Of a stretch of DNA of 33,128 bases, positions 7,812-15,870 are shown piece after piece (the stretch's first letter is position 1; each line of letters opens with the position of its first letter). The position numbers and the translations under genes are program-made. Source of the DNA: JAVVSR01 sp036654095 (GTDB lineage Bacteria > Bacillota > Clostridia > Christensenellales > CAG-917); assembly GCA_036654095.1 (NCBI GenBank), contig JAVVSR010000017.1, forward strand, positions 1 to 33,128, in the 5' to 3' direction. The notes under the pieces were generated by a model. It had not been told where the DNA came from. It was given only the letters and a program-made list of their open reading frames with translations, and did no database searches.

Positions 7812-8438
7812 ATGCCATCAAAAAACTATGATTTGACAATGCTTGCTATGCTTGACGCTATTGGCAATGACATCAAACCGACGCTGTTATTGCATACGTG
7901 TTGCGCGCCGTGTTGTAGTGGTGTTTTGGAGCAGTTGCGTCAAACTTTTGAAATCACAGTTTACTTTTATAATCCTAATATTTTTCCTCGTGAGGAATAT
8001 GAATTAAGGCTAAATGAAACTAAAATCTTTTTAAATAATTTTGACAGCGCTATTCCGCTTGTCGCAGGTGAATATGACTCGGCTGGTTATGATTGCGCTA
8101 TGCGTGGCCATGAAAATGAGCCTGAAGGTAGCGCTAGGTGTTCGGTTTGTTTTTGTATGCGACTTGAACAGGCGGCTCATTACGCTAGTGAACATCAATT
8201 TGATTATTTTGCAACAACACTTACAATCAGCCCGCATAAAAATCCTGAAATTATTAATGAAATCGGTTTAAATCTTCAAAAAAAATACAATTCAATATTT
8301 TTAGTTTCTGACTTTAAGAAGCGCAATGGATATAAACACTCCATTGAAATGTCAGAAAAGTTTCATATTTATCGTCAAAATTACTGCGGTTGTCAAGTAT
8401 CTATGCAAAGGAGAACTAATAAATGGGACATTCTTTAA
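7812..8438 (+). CDS. queH: Epoxyqueuosine reductase QueH
   Basis: Catalyses the last step of queuosine tRNA modification, reducing epoxyqueuosine, and replaces the unrelated cobalamin enzyme QueG. The 208 residues match the former DUF208 family. Visible are the HTCCAPCC cysteine cluster near the N-terminus, YFYNPNIFPREEYELR, the RCSVCFCMRL cysteine motif, and FKKRNGYKHSIEMS leading to QNYCGC near the end; the cysteines bind the iron-sulphur cluster and adjacent metal. I start at ATG 7812 because AAGGAG lies five bases upstream. A longer frame from TTG 7755 would begin on the promoter -35 box and is unlikely. It overlaps tetR by 16 bases. Confidence 0.93.
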   Translation: MPSKNYDLTMLAMLDAIGNDIKPTLLLHTCCAPCCSGVLEQLRQTFEITVYFYNPNIFPREEYELRLNETKIFLNNFDSAIPLVAGEYDSAGYDCAMRGHENEPEGSARCSVCFCMRLEQAAHYASEHQFDYFATTLTISPHKNPEIINEIGLNLQKKYNSIFLVSDFKKRNGYKHSIEMSEKFHIYRQNYCGCQVSMQRRTNKWDIL

Positions 8439-8983
8439 CAACTAAAAAGGCTATGGCGTATTCGCTTAAAGCGCTTATGACTGAAATGCCGTTTAACAAA
8501 ATCACTATTGATAAAATTGTTGCGAATTGTGGCTACAACAGGCAAACTTTTTATTATCATTTTAAGGATATTAAGGAGCTGTTTGAGTGGCTTTACATTT
8601 TTGAAACTCAACAATTAGTTGGCGACGTTCGTAAACTTTCAACGTCAAACGCTATCGCGGGTATTATGCGGTATCTTTATGAAAATCGTGAAGTTACCTT
8701 GTGCGCATTTTCGTCACTGGGGCGCGAATATGTGGAAAAATTTATTTATAGTTGTATCTATGACGCAATTCACGACCACGTAATACAAAAATCCGTATAT
8801 GTTATTATTGATGGTATTGACATTGAGTTCATTGCCAATTATTTTACATTGACATATGTAGCATTGTTGGTTCAATGGATGGATAAAGGCATGGAAGAAG
8901 AAATTGAACCATTTATATCTCGACTTGGACGTATGATGCAGGGGTCAGTGGATTTGGCTGTGCAACGTATGAAAAAGGATTAG
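8423..8983 (+). CDS. TetR/AcrR-family transcriptional regulator
   Basis: A 186-residue protein with a TetR helix-turn-helix over about residues 7-50: KITIDKIVANCGYNRQTFYYHF is the recognition part, with the very typical TFYYHFKD motif. The C-terminal half is all-helical and should be the ligand and dimer domain; the ligand is not identifiable. The AAGGAG site at 8407-8412 lies within queH, so the two genes are co-transcribed and probably coupled. Its stop codon lies within the left arm of the inverted-repeat element that follows. It may regulate its own operon; the true target is unknown. Confidence 0.9.
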   Translation: MGHSLTTKKAMAYSLKALMTEMPFNKITIDKIVANCGYNRQTFYYHFKDIKELFEWLYIFETQQLVGDVRKLSTSNAIAGIMRYLYENREVTLCAFSSLGREYVEKFIYSCIYDAIHDHVIQKSVYVIIDGIDIEFIANYFTLTYVALLVQWMDKGMEEEIEPFISRLGRMMQGSVDLAVQRMKKD

Positions 8984-9197
8984 AGGCCGTAAACGGCAAG
9001 CTAGCGCTATAAAACAAAATCCTGCACCCCTCATGTATAATAAATACNNNNNNNNNNNNNNNNNNNNNNNNNNNNNNNNNNNNNNNNNNNNNNNNNNNNN
9101 NNNNNNNNNNNNNNNNNNNNNNNNNNNNNNNNNNNNNNNNNNNNNNNGTTCGCAGGATTTTTAATTATATTCTATCTTACTCGTTTACGACCTCTAA
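8980..9197. mobile_element. MITE-like inverted-repeat element, copy 1 (contains scaffold gap)
   Basis: The outer arms TTAGAGGCCGTAAACG (8980-8995) and CGTTTACGACCTCTAA (9182-9197) are inverted repeats of 16 bp with one mismatch. A second inverted pair, AAAATCCTGC and GCAGGATTTT, lies inside. The 100-N gap falls in the central loop; comparison with copy 2 suggests only about 6 bases are missing there, so the true element is near 124 bp. No protein is encoded and no target-site duplication is visible. It could instead be a bidirectional terminator between convergent genes. Confidence 0.5.
9048..9147. other. Scaffold gap (100 N)
   Basis: Exactly 100 N, a conventional placeholder length. The flanks match copy 2 of the element without break except for bases 9300-9305, so the real missing sequence may be very short. 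Confidence 0.95.
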
Positions 9198-9244
9198 TCA
9201 CTGCAAAAGCCAATTAAACGTAATAGACAAAGTTTATAGTCTAC

Positions 9245-9360
9245 ACGGCAAGCTAGCGCTATAAAACAAAATCCTGCACCCCTCATGTATAATAAATACA
9301 CGTCGGTTCGCAGGATTTTTAATTATATTCTATCTTACTCGTTTACGACCTCTAATCACT
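9245..9360. repeat. Direct repeat of the element, copy 2, left end missing
   Basis: Bases 9245-9360 repeat 8993-9047 and 9148-9202 with no mismatch I can see. The right outer arm is present (9340-9355) but the left arm is absent, replaced by unrelated sequence. The internal stem AAAATCCTGC (9268-9277) / GCAGGATTTT (9310-9319) encloses 32 bases and is followed by T-rich sequence, so it may terminate transcripts from tetR. Either a true duplication or a scaffolding duplication is possible. Confidence 0.75.
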
Positions 9361-9362
9361 TT

Positions 9363-9869
9363 TTACTTTCTTTCGATTGTTTTAATAATTACAGGAGTAT
9401 TAGGAATATCATCATAATAAGTCCAGCTGTGAGTTTTTGTATTTGAAATATCCAATATTACATTGTTGCTTTCGTCATCAGTTGTTTTACCAAAACCAGC
9501 ATATTGTCCATCTAAAAAGCTGCAATCACCCGCGCATAGGAAAAACTGACTGCTTGCGCTATTAGGCATATTTGTACGCGCCATTGAAATTACACCTAAT
9601 TCGTGATGAATTGAATTTTTTACGCCATTAAGTTTAAACTCGCCTTTAATTTCTTTTGCGCCTTTTTTCTCTTTCAAACTTGTTCCATTAGCGATAAACC
9701 CACCGCCTTGAACCATAAAGTTTTTAATACATCTGTGGAAACAAAGACCATCAAAGTACTTTTCATCAATGAGTTTTAAAAAATTCTCGACCGTGAGCGG
9801 AGCCTCGGTTGAATTAAGTTCTAAATTAATTGCGCGACCATCTGTAAGTATAATTGAAATTTTATCCAT
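9363..9869 (-). CDS. Cyclophilin-type peptidyl-prolyl cis-trans isomerase
   Basis: A 168-residue cytoplasmic cyclophilin that would speed proline isomerisation in protein folding. Motifs are VENFLKLIDEKYFDGLCFHR with the catalytic Arg, FMVQGGGF, the MARTNMPNSASSQFFL strand, and FLDGQYAGFGK. No signal peptide or lipobox is seen. I start at ATG 9869, which has AAGGAG eight bases upstream on the minus strand and begins directly with the first strand (MDKISIIL); a longer frame to 9905 overlaps the upstream gene and has no better site. It follows the membrane-protein gene by one base, so it is the last gene of that operon. The functional link to the membrane proteins is unclear. Confidence 0.92.
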   Translation of the reverse strand: MDKISIILTDGRAINLELNSTEAPLTVENFLKLIDEKYFDGLCFHRCIKNFMVQGGGFIANGTSLKEKKGAKEIKGEFKLNGVKNSIHHELGVISMARTNMPNSASSQFFLCAGDCSFLDGQYAGFGKTTDDESNNVILDISNTKTHSWTYYDDIPNTPVIIKTIERK

Positions 9870-9870
9870 A

Positions 9871-10686
9871 TTAATTCTCCTTATTGGTTGTGGTGTCATC
9901 AGCAATTTGCTCGTCGGTGTTTTCGGGAGAAAGTTCCTTGCCTAAAAGTTCCGAATAGCCATACGCTTTACGAAGGTTTGTACTTGCTTCTTCGGCTTTC
10001 AGTTTATTAAAGTATTTAAAATATGCAGTAGCTACGCAAACGATAACGCCAACAAACAGCATATTGCCAGTAGCGACAATACCGCCAGCGCCGACCAAAA
10101 CTAGAATAACGCAAACGAGGGTTAGGCCGATGAACGGGCCAACTGCAATACGAGGATATTTGACCAAGTATTTTCCACCAAGCGCGCCAAACAATGCAAA
10201 AACTACAACACCGAAAGACGAACTTAAGAATGAGGCCTTATCGCTTGCTAAAAATTCTTTTAGACCCGAAACGCTGATAAGTAAAACACCTATTGCAATT
10301 ACAATAACTGTCAGCATTGATGATACTGCGATAGAAATGGTTGAAGCGATGTCGTTTTCCTCGCTTCCAATTTCCGCGCCAATAATATCGCGCGCGTTGA
10401 TGACGCAAGGTATTTTCAAGTTAGATAAATTGCCCGTAACAAAAGCGAGATACATGCCATCTGTTCCAAGCATGCTGCTATATAGGCCAACTTCGCCAAT
10501 AGCTGTGACGATATAAAGTAAAAACATCCCAATTATTCCCGGGCTAATAAGAACCTTCCAGTTGATGCCAGTACCAAGAATAATGCCTGAAACAACGGGA
10601 ATAGAAATCATCATTAATAGCGCCGCGCCCATCCATATGCGACCAATTCGATGCGCTTTATCGTTAGCGATTTTTAAAATATCCAT
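9871..10686 (-). CDS. Polytopic membrane protein, partner of the DUF5058-like protein
   Basis: A 271-residue protein with about six to seven hydrophobic segments spread over residues 15-230 (for example GAALLMMISIPVVSGIIL, MFLLYIVTAIGEVGLY and TLVCVILVLVGAGGIVA), then an acidic hydrophilic tail that is probably cytoplasmic. A loop GTDGMYLAFVTGNLSNLKIP and INARDIIGAEIG sits between segments. From memory, homologues of this protein sit next to DUF5058 proteins in other gut Firmicutes, which suggests a two-subunit transporter of unknown substrate. It has an AGGAGGT site and lies 10 bases behind that gene. No catalytic motif is seen. Confidence 0.75.
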   Translation of the reverse strand: MDILKIANDKAHRIGRIWMGAALLMMISIPVVSGIILGTGINWKVLISPGIIGMFLLYIVTAIGEVGLYSSMLGTDGMYLAFVTGNLSNLKIPCVINARDIIGAEIGSEENDIASTISIAVSSMLTVIVIAIGVLLISVSGLKEFLASDKASFLSSSFGVVVFALFGALGGKYLVKYPRIAVGPFIGLTLVCVILVLVGAGGIVATGNMLFVGVIVCVATAYFKYFNKLKAEEASTNLRKAYGYSELLGKELSPENTDEQIADDTTTNKEN

Positions 10687-10696
10687 AATTGACCTC

Positions 10697-11533
10697 CTAT
10701 ATTAAAAGCAGAGCGTCCACAACGGGTTTCATTGCTTGTTCAAGCTCAATGGTTGCGTTGGGATTGCAATAGCTTATGACTGCAACAACAATCATACCTG
10801 CTAACATCGAAAAAGTAAGGCTAAAGTTTTCAAGCCATTCTTGTTTTGATTTTTTAATTAAAACATCAAATCCCCACATGGCTAGCGCGGATACGACTAC
10901 GGCAATGACGTTATAATAGCTTGCGATGTTAGACGGCATTTTAAATATACCAGCGATAGCGACAACAAAGAACGCTAAAACCATACCGACGAAAACAGCG
11001 CCAAACAGGATATCGTTCCATTTATTGCTTCCGCTTTTAGTGACTTTGTTGAGGTTTTTTTGAAAGCGCTTATATAAGGTAAACATAAACAGTGGCCCCC
11101 AAATAATACCTATTGTCATAACTGCGGCAATCGTAACATATTGTTCTGCGGTAATGTTTCCAAAAAGGGCATTAAGGCCATTGCTTCCCCCGACAATAGC
11201 GTCGGCAGCCATACCAGCGGCCATTGCTTCGTACTGAAGCGCGCCGATAATAGATAACCTAATTGATGGAAGCGGAATACCTAACGCGCCGATTAACGTG
11301 ACTATCCCAATAAAAATCCCGATTGATGGCAAAATAGAAAATGAAATAGAGCGAATAATAACTTGTTTTATTTTGCTCATATCCATATTTAAAGCCTTTG
11401 CGCGCCTAAGTGATTTTACCAAGTAGAATGTGCATTGGGAAATTACAAAAACCACAACAAAAGCATACAGTAGATAGAGGTATGGACTGTTTACATTTGC
11501 AGCGGCCAAAGTGGAAGTTGAAATAAAAGACAT
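10697..11533 (-). CDS. DUF5058-family membrane protein, putative transporter subunit
   Basis: A 278-residue integral membrane protein with seven or eight predicted membrane segments. The order of features (short N-terminus, TM, a basic loop with SLRRAKALNMDMSKIKQVI, then SFSILPSIGIFIGIVTLIGA, IPLPSIRLSIIGALQYEAMA) matches my recollection of DUF5058 proteins. The family has no firm function; the conserved intramembrane pattern and its paired partner suggest transport. It is the first gene of a three-gene minus-strand operon with a good promoter (11588-11616) and an AAGGAGG site nine bases before the ATG. Confidence 0.75.
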   Translation of the reverse strand: MSFISTSTLAAANVNSPYLYLLYAFVVVFVISQCTFYLVKSLRRAKALNMDMSKIKQVIIRSISFSILPSIGIFIGIVTLIGALGIPLPSIRLSIIGALQYEAMAAGMAADAIVGGSNGLNALFGNITAEQYVTIAAVMTIGIIWGPLFMFTLYKRFQKNLNKVTKSGSNKWNDILFGAVFVGMVLAFFVVAIAGIFKMPSNIASYYNVIAVVVSALAMWGFDVLIKKSKQEWLENFSLTFSMLAGMIVVAVISYCNPNATIELEQAMKPVVDALLLI

Positions 11534-11587
11534 AGGTCTAAACCCTCCTTAACATATAATTTAGCGAAGTAAAGTGCGATAAGTTAA

Positions 11588-11616
11588 TTATACAGTATAG
11601 AAAATGGTTTGGCAAT
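11588..11616 (-). promoter_or_regulatory. Promoter of the DUF5058 operon
   Basis: On the minus strand TTGCCA (11616-11611), a 17-bp spacer and a perfect TATAAT (11593-11588) form a near-consensus promoter about 55 bases before the DUF5058-like start. It is arranged divergently with the promoter at 11637-11664. Confidence 0.75.
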
Positions 11617-11636
11617 TTGTTTTTATAAATATCTGT

Positions 11637-11664
11637 TGAATTTTTGCGCAAACAGTGATATAAT
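11637..11664 (+). promoter_or_regulatory. Divergent promoter of the zinc-ribbon/CDF pair
   Basis: TTGATT (11637-11642), a 16-bp spacer and TGATATAAT, an extended -10 with hexamer 11659-11664. The -35 boxes of the two divergent promoters are about 20 bp apart, so a shared regulator is possible. The leader to the ATG at 11838 is about 165 bases and shows no clear structured RNA. Confidence 0.65.
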
Positions 11665-11837
11665 AATAAAAATACCTTAGATATTTTTTAATGTTGTGAT
11701 TAATAGATATGAATGTTTAATTTAAATAATGTTTGCTGTTGCGATGTTTTGTAAATAAGTGAATGTATTATGCGTCATTTATTTTTAACAGCGTAATTTT
11801 TTTAAATCAAATGACAAACTATTAAATAAGGATAATT

Positions 11838-12779
11838 ATGAAATCAAAGAAAGAAGTTTTTAAGGATGAAAAAATAGCGGAAATATTGAAAAAAGTAAAA
11901 TCTGTCGATATGAATAAAGCATACGGCGAGTTGCTTATTTCATCAAAATGCAGCAAGTGTGGCCGTGAATTAAGCGGGCTTGAAAAAGTAACGTTTTTTA
12001 AAAAGTGCGCCGTTTGCGCAAAAACAGACGCCGAGCATAGTCGTGATAACTTTTTTAAGCGGTACGCTTTAATAGCAACCTTATTTGTGTTTTTTGTCAT
12101 AGTTGGAGGGGTTTTTTCAAATGCGGCTGGCAAGGCAATGCAAGTTATGGCAACGGTATTTCAAGCGATTACAATCGGTATTTCGGTGTTTTATGTAGCG
12201 TCAAAAGTTATACCGCAAATTGTACCGGGGACAAAGCAAAAAATTGTGTTGCTTATATCAATGGGTTTTGCTATGGCCATCGACTTAGTGTTGATTATGA
12301 TAATAATTTTTATCAAAACAAGCACTCCTTACATTATCTTTTTGTTTGCTATGGTTGTTTATATTGCTTACGAGGCATATGTTGAATATCTTAACATCAA
12401 GCAACAGTATAAACTTTTAGAGGTATATAATCGCAAGTCAATAGATGAGGAATATGTCAAAACAATCGCAGACGCTGTCAATAGTCGCGATACTGAAAAC
12501 AAAATTAGTCAAATAAATAATGATAATTTAAATAAAGAGAAAAACAAAAACGAATTTGTAGAAAATTCTAAAAGTGAAAGTCTAAGTAATGAAGAAAGTA
12601 ATGAAAAAACTATCGACGAATGTTCGTGTTTAATGGAAAAAGAAATTAAAAACGACTCAGTTATTGAAAATAATGAAATAGAAAAAGAAGCTGTTAAAAA
12701 AGTCGACAAAGATAAATTAGCAGAGGATAAAAAAAGTAACAACAATTCCTCGGACGACGGAGGATGCTGGATTATATAA
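11838..12779 (+). CDS. Zinc-ribbon membrane protein with charged C-terminal tail, function unknown
   Basis: 313 residues not recognised as a named family. Order: a basic N-terminus; a four-cysteine zinc ribbon (CSKCGREL near 38 and CAVCAK near 60); four hydrophobic segments between about 74 and 185 (ALIATLFVFFVIVGGVF, VFQAITIGISVFYVA, IVLLISMGFAMAIDLVLIM, YIIFLFAMVVYIAYEAYV); then about 110 residues rich in Lys, Glu, Asn and Ser that are probably disordered. It ends DDGGCWII, which formally looks like a CaaX box, although bacteria are not known to prenylate their own proteins. A weak AAGGAT ribosome site precedes the ATG. The stop overlaps the CDF start (TAATG), so the pair is co-translated. 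Confidence 0.8.
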   Translation: MKSKKEVFKDEKIAEILKKVKSVDMNKAYGELLISSKCSKCGRELSGLEKVTFFKKCAVCAKTDAEHSRDNFFKRYALIATLFVFFVIVGGVFSNAAGKAMQVMATVFQAITIGISVFYVASKVIPQIVPGTKQKIVLLISMGFAMAIDLVLIMIIIFIKTSTPYIIFLFAMVVYIAYEAYVEYLNIKQQYKLLEVYNRKSIDEEYVKTIADAVNSRDTENKISQINNDNLNKEKNKNEFVENSKSESLSNEESNEKTIDECSCLMEKEIKNDSVIENNEIEKEAVKKVDKDKLAEDKKSNNNSSDDGGCWII

Positions 12780-13945
12780 TGTTAAATTTAATTAAAAAAA
12801 CATTTATTAAAAACTATATGAATACTTCCGATGCGGAAGTACGTTTTCATTATGGTATTTTTGCAGGTATTGTTGGTATTTTGTCAAATATCGTGCTGTT
12901 TTCGCTTAAAATTATTGTGGGTATTTTATCGGGCAGTATTTCAATTATTGCAGATGCAATTAACAACCTTTCAGATGCTGGCTCGTCTGTCGTTACGCTG
13001 TTGGGGTTTAAAATGGCAAGTCGTCCTGCTGACGACCAACATCCATTTGGACACGCGCGCTATGAATATGTAGCTGGTATGATTATCACTATTATAGTGT
13101 TAATTATCGGTGTAACGTTATTTAAATCGGGCATTGAAAAAATCATTAATCCGTCTGCGGTCGAAGTAAAAACGGTCACGTACGTTGTGTTAGCTTGCGC
13201 CATTGTAATTAAACTTTTACAAGGTTTATTGTACAAAAATTTTGGAAAATCAATTAATTCACAAACACTTTGGGCAAGCGCCGCCGACAGCAGAAACGAC
13301 GTTATAACTACCATTGCAGTTTTAATTTCTACAATTATTATTCACACCACAGGGCTAAATATTGATGGTTATGTAGGTATTCTTGTTTCATTATTTATTG
13401 TTATTTCAAGTATTGGAATGCTTAAGGAAATCATTAATCCTTTGATAGGAAGTACTCCCGATAAAGAATTTGTTGATAAAATTGCAAAAGAAGTTATGAG
13501 CTTTGAGATTGTTTTAGGTTTTCACGACCTAATGATACACAGTTATGGCCCTGCAATTTGTTTCGCGTCAATGCACGTTGAGGTTTCGGAAGATGAAAGT
13601 TTTGTTGAGGCGCACGATGAAATAGACAATATTGAGCGCGCGTTTATGCGCGATTTAAATGTGCATATGGTCATTCATATGGACCCAATCGCTGCGCACG
13701 ATACTGAAACTATTGAGCTTAAGGAATTAGTAACTAATGCAATTCTACAACGTGATAATAATTTATCGATACACGATTTTAGGTTAGTAAAGGGCAACAC
13801 TCATACAAATGTTTTGTTTGACGTTGTAGTGCCGCACAAAAGCAAAATTACAGCTAAAGACATTAGGGCATTGTTAAATGAAAACATCAAATCCGATACT
13901 GTATATTATTATGTAATTAACATTGATAACACATATATAAAGTAA
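12779..13945 (+). CDS. Cation diffusion facilitator (CDF) metal exporter, Mn-type site likely
   Basis: A 388-residue CDF transporter that would export a divalent metal by proton antiport. Six membrane segments lie between about 20 and 210, then a cytoplasmic ferredoxin-like domain (FHDLMIHSYGP, MHVEVSEDES) and a further C-terminal extension of about 90 residues. The transport site reads NNLSD in segment 2 (Asn-xxx-Asp) and DSRND in segment 5 (Asp-xxx-Asp), without the His of zinc-type CDFs; this resembles Mn exporters such as MntE, so manganese is the likelier substrate, by inference. The start is uncertain: ATG 12779 overlaps the previous stop, while ATG 12764 sits directly on the GGAGG (12759-12763) and is too close to it. 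Confidence 0.9.
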   Translation: MLNLIKKTFIKNYMNTSDAEVRFHYGIFAGIVGILSNIVLFSLKIIVGILSGSISIIADAINNLSDAGSSVVTLLGFKMASRPADDQHPFGHARYEYVAGMIITIIVLIIGVTLFKSGIEKIINPSAVEVKTVTYVVLACAIVIKLLQGLLYKNFGKSINSQTLWASAADSRNDVITTIAVLISTIIIHTTGLNIDGYVGILVSLFIVISSIGMLKEIINPLIGSTPDKEFVDKIAKEVMSFEIVLGFHDLMIHSYGPAICFASMHVEVSEDESFVEAHDEIDNIERAFMRDLNVHMVIHMDPIAAHDTETIELKELVTNAILQRDNNLSIHDFRLVKGNTHTNVLFDVVVPHKSKITAKDIRALLNENIKSDTVYYYVINIDNTYIK

Positions 13946-14154
13946 GAGTATCAATTTTTACTGCTTAATTTTTGTAGCTGAAGCACAACAAAATGGCTAG
14001 TTAGATATTGCAATTAAACAATAAAGTGTAACGCAATCAAATTGATAAACTAAAAACAACGTCAACTATTAATTGAGCAAAATATTGTTTTCTTTAAAGT
14101 GAATATGCGCAAATTTTTTTAAAAATTTAATTAAGTAAATTTTAAATACACATA

Positions 14155-14185
14155 AAAAACCCCTTTAAACAATAAAGGGGTTTTT
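14155..14185. terminator. Bidirectional intrinsic terminator
   Basis: A 13-bp perfect stem AAAAACCCCTTTA / TAAAGGGGTTTTT with a 5-base loop. It has A-tract and T-tract flanks on both sides, so it can end both the CDF transcript (plus) and the convergent 14227-15804 transcript (minus). Confidence 0.9.
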
Positions 14186-14226
14186 AATACGATTTTAAAT
14201 TATTTTAATAAATATGCCTATAAATA

Positions 14227-15804
14227 CTACATTAAAATTTCTTCAACGTGTTCCATAAATGTGGCAATCATTTCGTCTGAAACGGTTTTCCCACAAAGGA
14301 AACTTACGGCCAAATCAGCGGTTTTAAACTTATAATAGTATTCTTTAGTAAACTGCTCGGTATCTACTCCAATAACAGGTTTGGATAAATAAGTGGTAAG
14401 GTCAGCTTCCCCGCCTGTTGTAAATATCAATGTAAACTTAGGGTAGACAATAACATTTTGATGTTCTTTATAACTCTGAATTATGCTAGGAAAGTTTATG
14501 TCAAGGTCGGCAGGAGTTTTAAAGTCGCGTAGCTTATCAGTTTTAATTTGCTGTAAACGTGAAATTTGAAAAGATGTGTCAATCAACCATTTGCACACGC
14601 GTGGGGGTAAGTTTCTAAGTTCATTAAAACAAAACCACAATGGACCGCTTGGGAAGTTGCTGTCTTCAAGGGCCATATACTTTTCATTCAATTTTGCGGC
14701 GGCGTCGGGATAGCACTTAATTGAAACTTTGTAGCTGTCTTGATTTTCGCGAATCATACCAAATGACTTAAAGCTATACTTAAAAGTCCAATTTAAAGCG
14801 CCACGTTTTTTAATAGTATACGCGCCTGGTTTAGACATAAAATACAATGCCAATTCTTTAGATGAAAGAGTAGGCGTGCGAGCTTGGTCAAGAATTTCAG
14901 TAAATTTATCATTGCCAGTCATATTGACTTTGATAAGCTCCATATCTGTTGCGCCCATCGATTCGAGCGCGCGAATAGACTCATCAAAAGTTGAAATGCT
15001 AGTATAAATTTTGCCGTTAATTTCCTCAACAGTCTTTTTATAATAAGAGTCAATATTGTATGAGCTATCTTTAAAATTTGGCCGTGTTGTTAAGTCGACT
15101 TCAGGCTTTAATAAGTCGGCGCGCGGGTGAGCGGACTCCTCTGCTTTTGCCTCTTTAGCGGCTTCTTTAGCGTCACTTTTTTCAGAAATATATTGAATAA
15201 AACTGACGCGTTTTTTGCCTGTTGCAACTCCAATTAAAAGGATAATACCAATTAAAATCTGAGCGGCGAGCGGAGCGACAAGATACAGTTTTTCCAAGTC
15301 AAGCGGATTGTTGAAATCAAATACTTGCAAGAAAAGGTAACCCGAACCTGCCATTAGAGCGACAGAAATCAAAGCCATAAAAACTTTAAAAGCAGTGCGT
15401 CCCTTAGAATTTTTAGTTGAAACTTTTTTAGCTTCTTCGGGAGATGAAATGACAATAGCCTGCGAAAAGATGTCGTCACAGGAGTTTTTCTTTTTAGTTT
15501 TTTTAGCAGATTTATCGGTGTTTGCTTTAACGGTTTTTGAGTTGTCAGCGGCTAACTTGTCGGTGGAATTTTTAGCATTTTTTGTTGTATCCACGGTTTC
15601 TTCGACTGGAGTAACGCTCTCAGCGGTAGTTGTGATAGCTATATTTTTTTGATTTTTTGAAGCCTTTTTAGGTGTTTCAGCTTTCTTCGCTTTGACGTTG
15701 GGTTTCACAGAAGCAACTTCGGGAACGGCTACTTTTAAAGAGTCTTCTGATGTGTTTGCGCTGTCAGGCGAGGAAATAGGAATGTTTTTGATTTTTTCTT
15801 TCAT
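14227..15804 (-). CDS. Two-helix membrane protein with Lys-rich N-terminus and YjbR/MmcQ-like domain
   Basis: 525 residues, not a recognised named protein. Residues 1-135 are low-complexity, rich in Lys, Ala, Ser and Thr. Two hydrophobic helices follow (VFMALISVALMAGSGYLFL near 140-160 and LVAPLAAQILIGIILLIGVA near 172-192), leaving both soluble ends probably in the cytoplasm. From about 300 the sequence is globular: YFMSKPGAYTIKKRG, VSIKCYPDAAAKLNEKY (near 363) and CKWLIDTSFQISR (near 403). These resemble the KCDP and LIDxSY segments of YjbR/MmcQ double-wing domains; this assignment is tentative. It has its own consensus promoter and a terminator. It borders the pilus locus but is transcribed away from it. 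Confidence 0.7.
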   Translation of the reverse strand: MKEKIKNIPISSPDSANTSEDSLKVAVPEVASVKPNVKAKKAETPKKASKNQKNIAITTTAESVTPVEETVDTTKNAKNSTDKLAADNSKTVKANTDKSAKKTKKKNSCDDIFSQAIVISSPEEAKKVSTKNSKGRTAFKVFMALISVALMAGSGYLFLQVFDFNNPLDLEKLYLVAPLAAQILIGIILLIGVATGKKRVSFIQYISEKSDAKEAAKEAKAEESAHPRADLLKPEVDLTTRPNFKDSSYNIDSYYKKTVEEINGKIYTSISTFDESIRALESMGATDMELIKVNMTGNDKFTEILDQARTPTLSSKELALYFMSKPGAYTIKKRGALNWTFKYSFKSFGMIRENQDSYKVSIKCYPDAAAKLNEKYMALEDSNFPSGPLWFCFNELRNLPPRVCKWLIDTSFQISRLQQIKTDKLRDFKTPADLDINFPSIIQSYKEHQNVIVYPKFTLIFTTGGEADLTTYLSKPVIGVDTEQFTKEYYYKFKTADLAVSFLCGKTVSDEMIATFMEHVEEILM

Positions 15805-15841
15805 ACATTAATTCCTTTGCTATATAAATTTATTTATCTTG

Positions 15842-15870
15842 ATTATATATAAAAGAAATAGAAATGTCAA
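15842..15870 (-). promoter_or_regulatory. Consensus promoter of the 14227-15804 gene
   Basis: On the minus strand a perfect TTGACA (15870-15865), a 17-bp spacer and a perfect TATAAT (15847-15842). A ribosome site AAAGGAA precedes the ATG. It is the most consensus-like promoter in the window, so the gene is probably well transcribed. Confidence 0.85.

Noticed and set aside
8980..9360. Integron attC sites
   Set aside because: The expected core sites and an integrase or gene cassettes are missing; the arms fit a simple inverted-repeat element better.
9870..9905. N-terminal extension of the cyclophilin to 9905
   Set aside because: It lies within the upstream gene, and the family's first strand begins at ATG 9869 with a good ribosome site.
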